64,000 nt of DNA from Bacteroides sp. Marseille-P3684 (GTDB lineage Bacteria; Bacteroidota; Bacteroidia; Bacteroidales; Bacteroidaceae), in the NCBI RefSeq assembly GCF_900291465.1, contig NZ_LT985808.1, positions 1,868,574-1,932,573 on the forward strand, written 5' to 3'. The position numbers and the translations under genes were made by a program. This document shows positions 45,573 to 55,800 of this stretch, piece after piece. Below the pieces are notes generated by a model that made no database searches, was not told the origin of the DNA, and saw only the letters and a program-made list of their open reading frames with translations. The first letter of the stretch is position 1, and every line of letters starts with the position of its first letter.

Positions 45573-45863
45573 TTATTGGTTGTACATATCCTTGTTATAG
45601 AACTCTAAGATATCCATCGCCATGGCGCGTGCCTGGACGGCAGGACTTTCGGGATTGAGTGCAATGGCCTCCAGGTAGTTGTTCAGGGCCATTTGCCAGT
45701 CTCCCAGTTTGCGGTAAGCATTGCCACGCAGGTAGTAAAGTTCGTCGGCTGCTTCCGGGGAGGGGACAGCCAGCTGTTCGTCGAGGTGGTGGATGGCTTC
45801 GTCCACTTTTCCGGCATCCAGCAACGCTTTCGCAATATTCACATTTTCGTTTGTTTTGTGCAT
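45573..45863 (-). CDS. Small TPR protein leading the oxidoreductase operon
   Basis: A 96-residue helical protein with two TPR-like repeats (VNIAKALLDAGKVDEAIHHL, LYYLRGNAYRKLGDWQMALN) and no signal peptide. It starts the minus-strand operon and precedes the ferredoxin gene by 10 bases, so it may assist assembly of the complex (inference). A TATCTTTG box on the minus strand (45885-45892) is the likely -7 promoter element. Confidence 0.8.
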   Translation of the reverse strand: MHKTNENVNIAKALLDAGKVDEAIHHLDEQLAVPSPEAADELYYLRGNAYRKLGDWQMALNNYLEAIALNPESPAVQARAMAMDILEFYNKDMYNQ

Positions 45864-45892
45864 ATCAAACCTGTTTTGCTGTCACAAAGATA

Positions 45893-46232
45893 GTTTTTAA
45901 TTTGAGAATACCTACTTTTTAGAGGTTATAAATTGTACATTCTGTTAATAATCTCAAATGGAAAGAGCTTAATATACGGCTTAATACACAACATGACAGT
46001 GTTTTAACCAGGAAGGTCAGAATGGTTGTAAATGAAACTATTATTTGTCTTTTTGTTGTTTCCTCCTGGCTCTGAAAGGTTGCTGTCGTGCCGGGAACGG
46101 CATACAAAAAGCACGAAGACACCGTGTGCAGTTTCAGGCAACAGGCTGTCCTGTTTCTCGCTGTGTCTTCGTGCTTCTCTTCCCGGTGCCGTGGCTGAGA
46201 CGGTACGCGGATGTTGGAGAGTCCGGAGGGGG
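45893..46232. other. Non-coding region with DUF4468-gene terminator
   Basis: No gene found. It contains the oxidoreductase promoter at its left edge and the terminator at 46109-46176; the remainder (45900-46108) is AT-rich without recognised features. Confidence 0.5.
46109..46176 (-). terminator. Terminator after the DUF4468 gene
   Basis: Perfect 14-bp stem AAGCACGAAGACAC / GTGTCTTCGTGCTT enclosing 40 bases. On the minus strand it is followed by T residues (plus-strand A5 at 46106-46110). Confidence 0.85.
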
Positions 46233-47474
46233 TTATTTCATCCAGACACCGATGATTTCACCCACGAACATTTCCGTCTGTTTGTTGGGGTATTGGGCTT
46301 TCACGGCTGCGTCGGTGACGGACGACGGGGTCAGCAGCTGGGTGGCAATCTTCTTGCACTCGATGATGAGCCATGCCTCGGCAAAAGCCTTGCTGCCCGA
46401 AGGAGTCGTGATGGGGGTCAGCTTGCTGCCGGCTACCTTGTTCCCGTCGCGTCCGGAATGGGTACCTACATATTGGATGGCATCCTGATAGGCAGGTGTA
46501 TAGAATGACAGCGTGTAGGTGTCGTTCTTCTGCATGATGCCGTAGGTGTAGCGGGAGGGGTCGATGAAGCAGTAGGCGACGGGTCGGTTGAACAGGTTGC
46601 CCAGTCCGCCCCATCCGCCTGCCATGGGGTTGAAGAGTTCGTCGTTGCCGGCAGTGATGATGAAGGCATCGCTGATGAGTTTCACGGCATTGCCGGGAAT
46701 CTGGTCGGGGTTGACCTTGCGGAATCCTTCCATGCCCTGAGCAGCGGAAGCAGCCTGTGCGGGTTGTGCATTGTTGACGACAGTCGTGACGACGGGGGTA
46801 GCAGGTGCGGTCGTGGGGACATTGACGGTCACAACCTTGTCATTGGTGGTCACACCGGAAGTGGCAGGAGTCTGTTGGGCTTTTGTCACGGCGGGAGCAG
46901 CCTGTACGGCGTTCTTGCCGATAGCATTTTCGATGTCCTTGAACAGCTGGTCCTTGAAGTCGATGGTCTTTTCACGGAACTTGCCGACGACGCGTGCCAG
47001 CTTGGTCTTCTTCTTGTTCAGTCCGAACTCGTCGGTGATGAGTTCCTCGGCACGGTAGCGCACACCTCCGTCGCGTGCCTCGTCATACCAATAGCGGATG
47101 CGGCTCAGCTCCACGGTACATTCACCCGCGGCGCACTCCACGCGGCACTGGTAGTAGATGCGTGTACGGTCCAGCGACAGCAGGCTGGAGGAAAACACCA
47201 GATATTCTTCTCCGATGGCTCCCAATTCACCGTTGGCCTCGTTTTGGGTGATGAGCTTGTTTTGGGGGAACTGGTCCGTGGGCTGGAACTTGCCGTTTGC
47301 CCACATCAGAAGAGCCTGGTAAAGTTCTTTCTGGGAGAGGGAGGGGGCTTTGAAAGTTTGACGGAAGGTCACATAGCCGTCTTCCACGGGGACAGCTCCT
47401 GCCAAATATTTGGCATCATCCTGCGCCCAAAGCAGTGAAGGGAGCAGACATAAGAGAAATAGAATCTTTTTCAT
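46233..47474 (-). CDS. Exported DUF4468 domain protein
   Basis: A 413-residue exported protein; ATG 47474 starts a signal peptide (MKKILFLLCLLPSLLWAQDD). The N-terminal ~170 residues match DUF4468 (YLAGAVPVEDGYVTFRQTFK, LDRTRIYYQCRVE, SRIRYWYDEARDGGVRYRAE). Residues ~190-260 are an Ala/Thr/Val-rich linker, and the C-terminal ~150 residues (VKLISDAFIITAGNDELFNP ... GSKAFAEAWLIIECKK) may be a flavin-reductase- or lipocalin-like beta domain, though I cannot name it. Function unknown; many Bacteroides encode several such proteins. Confidence 0.75.
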   Translation of the reverse strand: MKKILFLLCLLPSLLWAQDDAKYLAGAVPVEDGYVTFRQTFKAPSLSQKELYQALLMWANGKFQPTDQFPQNKLITQNEANGELGAIGEEYLVFSSSLLSLDRTRIYYQCRVECAAGECTVELSRIRYWYDEARDGGVRYRAEELITDEFGLNKKKTKLARVVGKFREKTIDFKDQLFKDIENAIGKNAVQAAPAVTKAQQTPATSGVTTNDKVVTVNVPTTAPATPVVTTVVNNAQPAQAASAAQGMEGFRKVNPDQIPGNAVKLISDAFIITAGNDELFNPMAGGWGGLGNLFNRPVAYCFIDPSRYTYGIMQKNDTYTLSFYTPAYQDAIQYVGTHSGRDGNKVAGSKLTPITTPSGSKAFAEAWLIIECKKIATQLLTPSSVTDAAVKAQYPNKQTEMFVGEIIGVWMK

Positions 47475-47603
47475 AGTGTCATACATTTAAATCAGTAGCG
47501 CAAACTTATGCTTTTTTCGCTATAATTCGTCCCCCGGTATTGAATTTTTAAGAATATAGCTTACTTTTGTGCTATCGGAAACATACCTTATATAATATAC
47601 ACC

Positions 47604-48581
47604 ATGCATGAATCAAAATTGATTATAGTGGTCCCTTGCTACAACGAGCAGGAGATGCTGGACTACACGACCGATGAACTGCTGAAAGTCATAGACCGCC
47701 TGCAGCAGGACGGGAAAATCGGGACCGGAAAGATTCTGTACGTCGATGACGGCAGCAAGGATGCCACCTGGAGCATCATCGAGCGTCTGACCCGTCGGCA
47801 TGAGGCTGTCTGCGGACTGAAGCTGGCTCACAACGTGGGGCATCAGAATGCGCTGTGGGCAGGACTGGAATGGGCGTCGCTTAATGGTGACGTGTCGATT
47901 TCCATCGACGCCGACCTGCAGGATGACACGCGTGCCATCGACGAAATGGTGGATCGGTACAATCAGGGGACGGACATCGTCTACGGGGTGCGCAAGGACC
48001 GGCAGACCGACTCCGTCTTCAAGCGGCAGACCGCACTGATGTTCTACCGGCTGGTACGTAACCTGGGCGAGGAAATCATCTACAACCATGCGGACTTCCG
48101 TCTGATGAGCCGACGGGCGTTGAAGGCACTCATGACCTATCCCGAGCGCAACATTTTCCTGCGTGGCATGGTACCCCGCATCGGACTCTCGACGGCGTGT
48201 GTCTACTATGACCGCAAGGAGCGCATGGCAGGCGAGTCGAAATATCCCTTCTCGAAAATGTTTGCCCTGGCGATGGACGGCATCACGTCGTTCTCGGTCC
48301 GTCCGTTGCAGTGGATTTACATTGCCGGGTTCATCATGGTCTTTCTTGCCTTGGTCGCCATCATCTATTGTTTGGGGGTCTATCAGTTCAGCGAGGTCGT
48401 ATGGGGGTGGACGTCCATCCTGATATCCATCTGGTTCATCGGTGGCGCCACGTTGGTCTCCATAGGCATTATCGGTGAGTATGTCGGCAAAATCTATCGG
48501 GAGGTGAAGCGCCGTCCCCGCTACTTTGTCGAGAAGATTGTCGACGGGGAGGAAGAACAGCAGATGGGGCGCGACTTTTGA
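47604..48581 (+). CDS. Membrane glycosyltransferase family 2 (GtrB/DPM1-like)
   Basis: A 325-residue enzyme. GT-A core at residues 1-220: VVPCYNEQEMLDYTTDELLK, YVDDGSKDATWSIIE, LKLAHNVGHQNALWAGLEWA and the metal-binding DADLQDD. Two membrane segments (~235-258 and 268-290) near the C-terminus. Such enzymes transfer a sugar from a nucleotide donor to undecaprenyl phosphate on the inner membrane, providing a lipid-linked donor. The sugar is not known. Single-gene unit with its own terminator. Confidence 0.93.
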   Translation: MHESKLIIVVPCYNEQEMLDYTTDELLKVIDRLQQDGKIGTGKILYVDDGSKDATWSIIERLTRRHEAVCGLKLAHNVGHQNALWAGLEWASLNGDVSISIDADLQDDTRAIDEMVDRYNQGTDIVYGVRKDRQTDSVFKRQTALMFYRLVRNLGEEIIYNHADFRLMSRRALKALMTYPERNIFLRGMVPRIGLSTACVYYDRKERMAGESKYPFSKMFALAMDGITSFSVRPLQWIYIAGFIMVFLALVAIIYCLGVYQFSEVVWGWTSILISIWFIGGATLVSIGIIGEYVGKIYREVKRRPRYFVEKIVDGEEEQQMGRDF

Positions 48582-48611
48582 GAAACAAGGATTCGTATCC
48601 GGAAATACAAA

Positions 48612-48654
48612 ATGCAGGAGGGTGTATCGCGATGAACGATGCACCCTCCTGCAT
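48612..48654. terminator. Terminator after the glycosyltransferase gene
   Basis: Perfect 13-bp stem ATGCAGGAGGGTG / CACCCTCCTGCAT with a 17-base loop; flanks are A/T-rich but without a long T run. Confidence 0.8.
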
Positions 48655-48732
48655 ATAATAAAGGTATGCTTCTTGACACACCTTCTTCCATACATTTGCG
48701 TTTGGCAAATCAATTACTTGTGTCCCCTTCCG

Positions 48733-49851
48733 TCAGGCATGATGCACCTTCTTCGGGAAGACGCGGCGGAACCACAGGTAGTAGCCGGTGATGGGCAGTG
48801 CGGAGGCGAACAGGGCTGCCAGGCAATAGAGGATGCGCGTCAGCCAGCCACCCCAGGTGCCGGTATGCACGGCATAGATTTGCCCCCTGATTTTTGCGGA
48901 GGCAGGCAGGTCGGCGTATGGCGTGAAGGTCGTCAGCTTGCCCGTGGAGGGGTCGAACTCATAGCGGTCGCCGCCCATCGTGTTGCCGAACCGGTTGAGA
49001 ACGACGGTGGTTGTACGGTTGGCATTGATGCTGATTTGCCGGTTCTCCGGATTCCGGGCTGCCAGTTCCTCATAGACCGTCTGCCAGGCAGCGTAGGTCT
49101 CTGCCCGGTCCCGTCCTTTCTGCTTTCCAGCGGAAGCCGACGGTCCGTGTCCGCTGCCTTGCGGACTACTTGCACCGAAGAGGGCATGGAAGCCGTCGCG
49201 ATACCAGTCGAACGACCAGGTCAGTCCGGTGAGTGTCATGCAGAGCAGCAGCAGGCAGGTGTAGACTCCCACGGCGACATGGAAGCTGTAGCAGAACCGG
49301 CGCAACCCGTGTGCCCGGGTCACCTTCAGGCTGTTGCGCAATGCCTTCTTCGTGCGGGGCCACCACATGAGGATACCCGAAAGGATGACGAAGACGAAAG
49401 CCAGCGTAGCGGTTCCCACAATGACCTTCCCCCAGTAGATGCCGCCATTGTCGGGACGAATGCCCAGCAGCCAGCGGTGCAACTTGAACATGGTGAAGAA
49501 GAAGGGGATGCGCTTGTAGGCTCCCTTCATCTCGCCGGTGTAGGGGTCGACGAAGACCGACGCATGATGAGGCTTGGACAAGTTCACCTGGTAGGTGCGG
49601 GCAGGGTCGGGATAGACGGTGATGCCCGTCACCTTGACCTCATCGGGGAGGGTAGAGGCTATCTTCGCCGCGATGTCGCCGACCGGCATCCGGTGGTCAC
49701 CCACGGCTTTCACCCGGTAGAGGTCGGCATACATCCATTGGGTGAATTCCTTTTCGAAGGCAAGGACTGCCCCCGAGAAGCAAACCAGCGTCAGGATGAT
49801 GCCGAAGGGGAGGGCGAGCCACAGATGGAGTTTCTTTGCAACTTTTTTCAT
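48733..49851 (-). CDS. PepSY-domain inner-membrane protein (XusC-like)
   Basis: A 372-residue PepSY-associated membrane protein (PiuB family) with four main membrane segments: WLALPFGIILTLVCFSGAVL at the N-terminus, VIVGTATLAFVFVILSGILM near 150, FCYSFHVAVGVYTCLLLLCM near 200 and one near 340. The conserved HRWLLG and HVAVGV histidines suit heme or metal-dependent reductases. In B. thetaiotaomicron the third gene of the xenosiderophore system XusABC is of this type and acts in reduction or import of iron from the siderophore. Last gene of the operon, 23 bases after DUF4374. Confidence 0.87.
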   Translation of the reverse strand: MKKVAKKLHLWLALPFGIILTLVCFSGAVLAFEKEFTQWMYADLYRVKAVGDHRMPVGDIAAKIASTLPDEVKVTGITVYPDPARTYQVNLSKPHHASVFVDPYTGEMKGAYKRIPFFFTMFKLHRWLLGIRPDNGGIYWGKVIVGTATLAFVFVILSGILMWWPRTKKALRNSLKVTRAHGLRRFCYSFHVAVGVYTCLLLLCMTLTGLTWSFDWYRDGFHALFGASSPQGSGHGPSASAGKQKGRDRAETYAAWQTVYEELAARNPENRQISINANRTTTVVLNRFGNTMGGDRYEFDPSTGKLTTFTPYADLPASAKIRGQIYAVHTGTWGGWLTRILYCLAALFASALPITGYYLWFRRVFPKKVHHA

Positions 49852-49874
49852 GAGGAATGGGATTCAGAGGTTCG

Positions 49875-51314
<1,440 letters not shown>

Positions 51315-51333
51315 TTATGAGAATCAAGTTCGT

Positions 51334-53736
51334 TTATCCGCCGAAGCTGACGCGTATCTTGCCGTAGAAGGCGCGTCCCGCCTTTTGCAGGCTGAAGTTG
51401 TCATAGAGCTTCTCGTCGGTCAGGTTGCGGCACTCGAACGAGAAGTTGTAACGTCCGCCTTTCAGGCTGTAGCTCACCAGCAGGTTGTGGGCAAACTGGT
51501 TGGGGACATAGAAGTCGTTGGTACTGCCGAATATCTCCGGATAGTAGGAGAAGCGGTGCGTGTACTGGCTGTCGTAGGTCAGTGTCAGCAGGTTGTCCTT
51601 GCCGCCCAGCTTGTGCCAGTAGAAGGTCACGTCGTAGTCGGCGAACCGGTAGGGCACGTTGGAGATACGCGCCTTGTAGCCCAGGTTCTCCACGGCGTGT
51701 CCCGTGCTTCCGATTTGGTATTTCTCGTTGTCGCGGACGTCCATCTGCGTGAAGTTGCCCCCGACGCTCAGCAGGTGCTTGAAGGCATAGCGCACCGAGA
51801 GGTTGTAGCCCTTGGTCAGCACTCGGCCGTAGTTGGTGTAGGTGGCATTCTCGCGTCCGCCGCTCAGGTCCTGCACGTTGCGTTGGATGTAGTCTCTAGT
51901 GTCGCGGTAGATCAGGCTGCCTTCCGCGTAGACCGAGTGGTCGTCCAGCTTGGCGGAATAGCTGAGGTTCAGGTTGAGGTTGTTGCTGTTCTCCGGACGG
52001 ATGCCGATGTCTCCGCTCTCCAGGTCCTCGTCGCCGAACATCTCTTCAATGGTCGGCAGGCGGTAGGCTTTCTCGTAGGAGAGCTTCACCTGCAACTCCG
52101 GCAGGATGAAGTAGGTGCCGGCAGCTCCGTATCCCCAGGAGTCGACCTTGCGGCTGGTCCGTTCATAGTTGCTCCCGGTGCTGGTGGTCGCCATCGGTCC
52201 GGCGACGTACTGGCGGTAGTACTTGCCGAACGCCGACACGTTCCAGTGCTCTGAGGGCATCAGGCGGTAGGAGAGTCCGGTGATGTTCTTCCGTGTCTCT
52301 TTGGCGATGGCGTCGGTCTGCTCTTTGGCAGCGAGGAGCGAGGTGTTCTCCCGACGGAAGGCATTGAACACGTGGTTGAAGGTGAAGGCATGTGCCTGCC
52401 CGATGTGGTAGTTGGCGGTGAGCGTACCGTTCCAGTTGTCGTTGTCCGAGCGGGTCCGTTGGTACGACTGTTCACCCGGTGAGTTCAGTTCCTGCCGTTC
52501 GCCCAGCCAGTTGTACTGGTAGCGTGCGGTGTCTACGTTGGTGGTCGCGTTGCGGTTGTAGTTCGCGGTCAGCACCACGTTGAGCCCTTTGGTCAGGAGG
52601 TTGCGCTTGCTGTATTCGAGAGACGGCATCAGGGAGTGTCCGTGGCGGTGCTTCTCCCCGAAGACGGTCTTCTGACGGACGCCCGTCTGTATCTCCTTGT
52701 ACATGTGTGAATAGGTGAAGCCTACCATCAGCCGGTCTGCCCACGGCTTGCCGGTGATGCCTGCCTTAGCCACGACAGCCTCGTTGTGGTAGTTGTCGTG
52801 GAAGCGGCGGACACGCACCTTCTCCGTATCGTTGAAGCTGCCCGTCTCAAAGTTCTTGATGGGCGCATCCACGTGGTAGTCGTTGTCCGAATAGTTCTGG
52901 AAGGCATTGACCTCGTAGGTGAAGCCGTTCTTCAGGGCTTGACCGAAGTGGACGAACGACTTGTGCGTGTTGAAGGAACCGTAGGAGTAGGAAGCGTCGA
53001 GGAACCAGCGTCGCGGCTGTTTCTCCGTCACGATGTTGATGACGCCGCCCAGTGCGTCCGTTCCAAAGCCGACGGGGACGACACCCTTGTAGATTTCAAT
53101 GCGTTTGGCGAAGCTGACGGGGATGTTGTTCAGTCCGAATGAGCTGCCTACCCCCTCCTGGGGCACGCCGTCGATGAACACCTTGACATGCTTCCCGCTG
53201 AAGCCGTCGAGCATCAGTTGCATGTCCGAGCCTACGCCTCCGCTCTCGCGCAGTTTCACGCCGGGTGCAGTGGCGAGCGCATCGCTCAGGTTCTTGGTCG
53301 TGTTCTGCATGTCGCGCGTATCGATGGCGATGGCGTTGTAGGCGGAACGTTGTACCCGGCTGACGCCTGTGGCGGTCACGGTGACGGCATTCAGCTCTTT
53401 CGTGTCGGGGCGGAGGGTGAAGTCGAGCGTACGCCGTTCGTGGCGATTGAGCGTTATTTTCCGCTGCACACCTTTATATCCCATGGCGGTGACGACGAGG
53501 GTATATTCGCCCTCCGGAGCCGAGAACCGGTAACGGCCCTTCTCGTCCGTCTGGGCACCGAAGGAAGTTCCTTTCAGGTGGATGGTGGCAAAGTCGATGA
53601 TTTCATTATCGGAAGAGACGACCCGTCCGCTGATGAGGATGCGTCCGTGATGGTCGCCATGGCGCTGTGCATGCGCCGGGGAGATGCCGGTGAGGCATAT
53701 CAGTAAAGAGACTAGTGCAAGGTATAACTTCATCAT
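51334..53736 (-). CDS. TonB-dependent siderophore receptor (XusA-like)
   Basis: An 800-residue receptor starting at ATG 53736 (MMKLYLALVSLLICLTGISP, signal peptide). Residues ~30-115 form a carboxypeptidase-like beta domain (ILISGRVVSSDNEIIDFATI, YTLVVTAMGYKGVQRKITLN), a Bacteroidota addition; the plug follows (NLSDALATAPGVKLRESGGV, IDGVPQEGVGSSF, GTDALGGVINIVT) and a barrel to the C-terminus. First gene of a receptor - DUF4374 - PepSY operon, the XusABC arrangement for iron taken from foreign siderophores. Confidence 0.92.
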   Translation of the reverse strand: MMKLYLALVSLLICLTGISPAHAQRHGDHHGRILISGRVVSSDNEIIDFATIHLKGTSFGAQTDEKGRYRFSAPEGEYTLVVTAMGYKGVQRKITLNRHERRTLDFTLRPDTKELNAVTVTATGVSRVQRSAYNAIAIDTRDMQNTTKNLSDALATAPGVKLRESGGVGSDMQLMLDGFSGKHVKVFIDGVPQEGVGSSFGLNNIPVSFAKRIEIYKGVVPVGFGTDALGGVINIVTEKQPRRWFLDASYSYGSFNTHKSFVHFGQALKNGFTYEVNAFQNYSDNDYHVDAPIKNFETGSFNDTEKVRVRRFHDNYHNEAVVAKAGITGKPWADRLMVGFTYSHMYKEIQTGVRQKTVFGEKHRHGHSLMPSLEYSKRNLLTKGLNVVLTANYNRNATTNVDTARYQYNWLGERQELNSPGEQSYQRTRSDNDNWNGTLTANYHIGQAHAFTFNHVFNAFRRENTSLLAAKEQTDAIAKETRKNITGLSYRLMPSEHWNVSAFGKYYRQYVAGPMATTSTGSNYERTSRKVDSWGYGAAGTYFILPELQVKLSYEKAYRLPTIEEMFGDEDLESGDIGIRPENSNNLNLNLSYSAKLDDHSVYAEGSLIYRDTRDYIQRNVQDLSGGRENATYTNYGRVLTKGYNLSVRYAFKHLLSVGGNFTQMDVRDNEKYQIGSTGHAVENLGYKARISNVPYRFADYDVTFYWHKLGGKDNLLTLTYDSQYTHRFSYYPEIFGSTNDFYVPNQFAHNLLVSYSLKGGRYNFSFECRNLTDEKLYDNFSLQKAGRAFYGKIRVSFGG

Positions 53737-53763
53737 GATCTGTGTAGTGTGGTTTTTGTGCTG

Positions 53764-53795
53764 CGAAGGTACGCACAGTGCTCTTATGCATACAA
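53764..53795 (-). promoter_or_regulatory. Promoter of the XusABC-like operon
   Basis: On the minus strand TTG (53793-53795) and TACCTTCG (53764-53771) are spaced by 21 bases, matching the Bacteroidota -33/-7 pattern with one mismatch. Confidence 0.6.
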
Positions 53796-53886
53796 TCGCA
53801 AGAAATAGGTAAATTCCCATTTCTTAAACACAGACCAGTCCGTACAGTCAATACCTACTAATCGTGATTTCTTGGAAAAATGTGGG

Positions 53887-54372
53887 TTAGCTCAGTACCC
53901 GGCAAGCGCCGACGTAGCGCTTCAGGTAGTAGGGTTCGCTGGAGGAGGAGATACGTACGCCGGTGCGGCTGGCGTGGATGAAGGAGAAGTCGCCCGTCTC
54001 GTGGTTCACCTGTGTCACGATGCCCACATGACCGATGTTGCTGCCCACGCGCGAGCCGCAGAAGAACACCAGGTCCCCCTTGCGCAACTCCCGGCAGTCG
54101 TCGATTTGTGTCCCTTCCAGGAACTGGGAACGGGAGGAGCGGGTCAGTGAGATGTTTTCTTTCTGGAATACATAGGTGGTGAAACCGGAACAGTCGAACC
54201 CTATTTTGGGATTCATGCGCCCGCTGCGGTAGGGGACGCCGATATACTTCATGGCGCGGTTGACAATGTCTTTGCCCGTCACCGTGGTGGAGTCAGTCGG
54301 GAGGACTTGCGCCGAAGTCGTGTGCACAAGAATAATCAATACGAGGGTCAGTAGGTTCCGAAAAAGTTTCAT
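53887..54372 (-). CDS. NlpC/P60 cell-wall endopeptidase
   Basis: A 161-residue exported protein: signal peptide (LTLVLIILVHTTSA), then one NlpC/P60 domain with catalytic Cys in GFDCSGFTTYVF, His in NIGHVGIVTQV and a polar third residue in FSFIHASRTGV. Such enzymes cut the gamma-D-Glu-diamino acid bond in peptidoglycan stems in the periplasm. The KNIVNRAMKYIGVPYRSG-like segment before the Cys is typical. Stands alone; the long tandem repeat lies upstream of it. Confidence 0.92.
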   Translation of the reverse strand: MKLFRNLLTLVLIILVHTTSAQVLPTDSTTVTGKDIVNRAMKYIGVPYRSGRMNPKIGFDCSGFTTYVFQKENISLTRSSRSQFLEGTQIDDCRELRKGDLVFFCGSRVGSNIGHVGIVTQVNHETGDFSFIHASRTGVRISSSSEPYYLKRYVGACRVLS

Positions 54373-54556
54373 AAGGCTGCTTACCAGAGTGTGATTAAGG
54401 TTATGATTTCGATTTACGAGGACCGAAGTTAAGTAAAATAGTTTTTCACTCCGTTTCCCGTTTGTTTCTTTTTCGAAAGGACGGCGGATTTTAAGGTTTG
54501 TTCGTAAAAAAGAGAGGGGGAAGCATGGTCAGATAAGTATCAAGTGCCCGACGGGA

Positions 54557-54822
54557 AGCTGGATACGACGTTTTCTGCATCAAATAGTTCGAAAAGGAGC
54601 TGGATACGACGTTTCCTGCATCAAATAGTTCGAAAAGGAGCTGGATACGACGTTTCTTGCATCAAATAGTTCGAAAGGAAGCTGGATACGACGTTTCCTG
54701 CGGCAAATAGTTCGAAAGGAAGCTGGATACGACGTTTCCTGCGGCAAATAGTTCGAAAGGGAGCTGGATACGACGTTTCCTGCATCAAATAGTTCGAAAG
54801 GAAGCTGGATATGACGTTTCTT
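54557..54822. repeat. 41-bp tandem repeat array, about 6.5 copies
   Basis: Units begin at 54557, 54598, 54639, 54680, 54721, 54762 and 54803 (AGCTGGATACGACGTTTC ...), an exact 41-bp period; the last is partial. Variation is confined to a few positions (CATCAAAT or CGGCAAAT; AAAAGG, AAAGGA or AAAGGG). Each unit carries TTCGAA and a GGATACG/CGTTTCC inverted pair. Since 41 is not a multiple of three, an 88-codon minus-strand frame through it shifts with every unit and is not a protein repeat. Confidence 0.95.
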
Positions 54823-54898
54823 ATGCCTCGTTTTCGCTATTTTCAAGTGCTTATTTTACTTTGATTATTCCAATTACGGCAATATATCCGTAAAACCG

Positions 54899-55471
54899 TT
54901 ACAATCTTCCATTATCATTCCATTCACCATACATCACGCCGAGACGGGTGTTGTCGATGAACTTTTTCAGACGGCTTTCAAAGAGAGGACGTTGTTTTTT
55001 CTTGATTTGTATCGTATCAATGCGTACGCGTTGGTATAAAGGGGGAAAGTTCTGGAAGTTCCGCCACACGATGGGGTCTTGCCGGAGGGCTGACAGGATT
55101 TCCTCGTCGATGGTGAAACCTCCGGGCGACATGTCGGGCAGCACGGCGCGTCCCATGTCTGTCATGCGTCCCAACCGCTCCATACGGCGGCATCGTTCCT
55201 TGTTCAGTTCCGACCACAGGCTACCTTTCGTGCGTGGCACAAACCGTTGGTATGCCTCGCCGTCCAGCCGTTTCAAGGTGCTGTCAATCCAGCCGAAACA
55301 CATCGCTTCTTCCACTGCGTCGATGTACCAGAATGTTCCGTCGTCCACAGGACGTCCGCGTTTGACTTTCACCCAGCACTCCCTTGCAATGGCATGATGC
55401 GTCATGAGCCATTGGCGAAATTCGTCGCGGCTTTGTATGGACAATATATTTTGCGGTTTACTGATGCTCAT
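54899..55471 (-). CDS. YdeI/OmpD-associated family protein
   Basis: A 190-residue protein starting at ATG 55471 (MSISKPQNILSIQSRDEFRQ). Family blocks: WLMTHHAIARECWVKVKRGR, WYIDAVEEAMCFGWIDSTLK, RFVPRTKGSLWSELNKERCR and C-terminal YQRVRIDTIQIKKKQRPLFE. These proteins are annotated as 'YdeI/OmpD-associated' or 'bacteriocin-protection'; activity is unproven. A TATCTTTG box on the minus strand (55496-55503) is a likely -7 promoter element. Confidence 0.85.
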   Translation of the reverse strand: MSISKPQNILSIQSRDEFRQWLMTHHAIARECWVKVKRGRPVDDGTFWYIDAVEEAMCFGWIDSTLKRLDGEAYQRFVPRTKGSLWSELNKERCRRMERLGRMTDMGRAVLPDMSPGGFTIDEEILSALRQDPIVWRNFQNFPPLYQRVRIDTIQIKKKQRPLFESRLKKFIDNTRLGVMYGEWNDNGRL

Positions 55472-55652
55472 TTTTTTTACCGGTTGTTTCGTCTGCAAAG
55501 ATAGGAAAATCGGTTGCGGGAAAAGGATTTGGACTGATATTTCTGTAAAATTGGTACAAACGCAGAGGATATGTTTATCCTGCCATAGCTTGAATTGCTG
55601 TATTTTAGCAACAGGAAACAAGATAGAACAATTTATATAAATGTATGATAAT

Positions 55653-55798
55653 ATGGAAACAGTAAGATTGCACAACGGTGTGGAAACACCATTCGCAAAA
55701 GCGGCATCTCCCGCGAGGTATTGGACGGAGGCAAGAGCCTTTTCTTCTCACATTATTGATACTGTAAACTTTTTACTCACATTCAAAACAAATTGACT
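55653..55798 (+). pseudogene. Relic of an aldo/keto reductase gene
   Basis: Three separated pieces of an aldo/keto reductase are joined in 146 bases: the N-terminus METVRLHNGVETP (55653-55691), an internal piece IRKSGISRE (55691-55717, frame +2) and a C-terminal piece LDGGKSLFFSHY (55721-55756), then a stop and a frameshifted DTVNFLLTF. Full AKRs have ~280 residues, with IRKSGI near residue 70 and GKSLFFSH near 260, so two large internal deletions occurred. Confidence 0.7.
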
Positions 55799-55800
55799 AT

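Noticed and set aside
54557..54822. Possible CRISPR array
   Set aside because: Repeat units abut each other with no unique spacers and no cas genes are near; it is a tandem repeat.
54580..54846. 88-codon minus-strand frame with repeated QLPFELFDA-like segments
   Set aside because: It is a by-product of the 41-bp tandem repeat; the unit length is not a multiple of three, so the frame shifts in each unit.
55472..55675. N-terminal extension of the YdeI-like protein
   Set aside because: It covers the promoter box and has no family similarity; the conserved start is at 55471.
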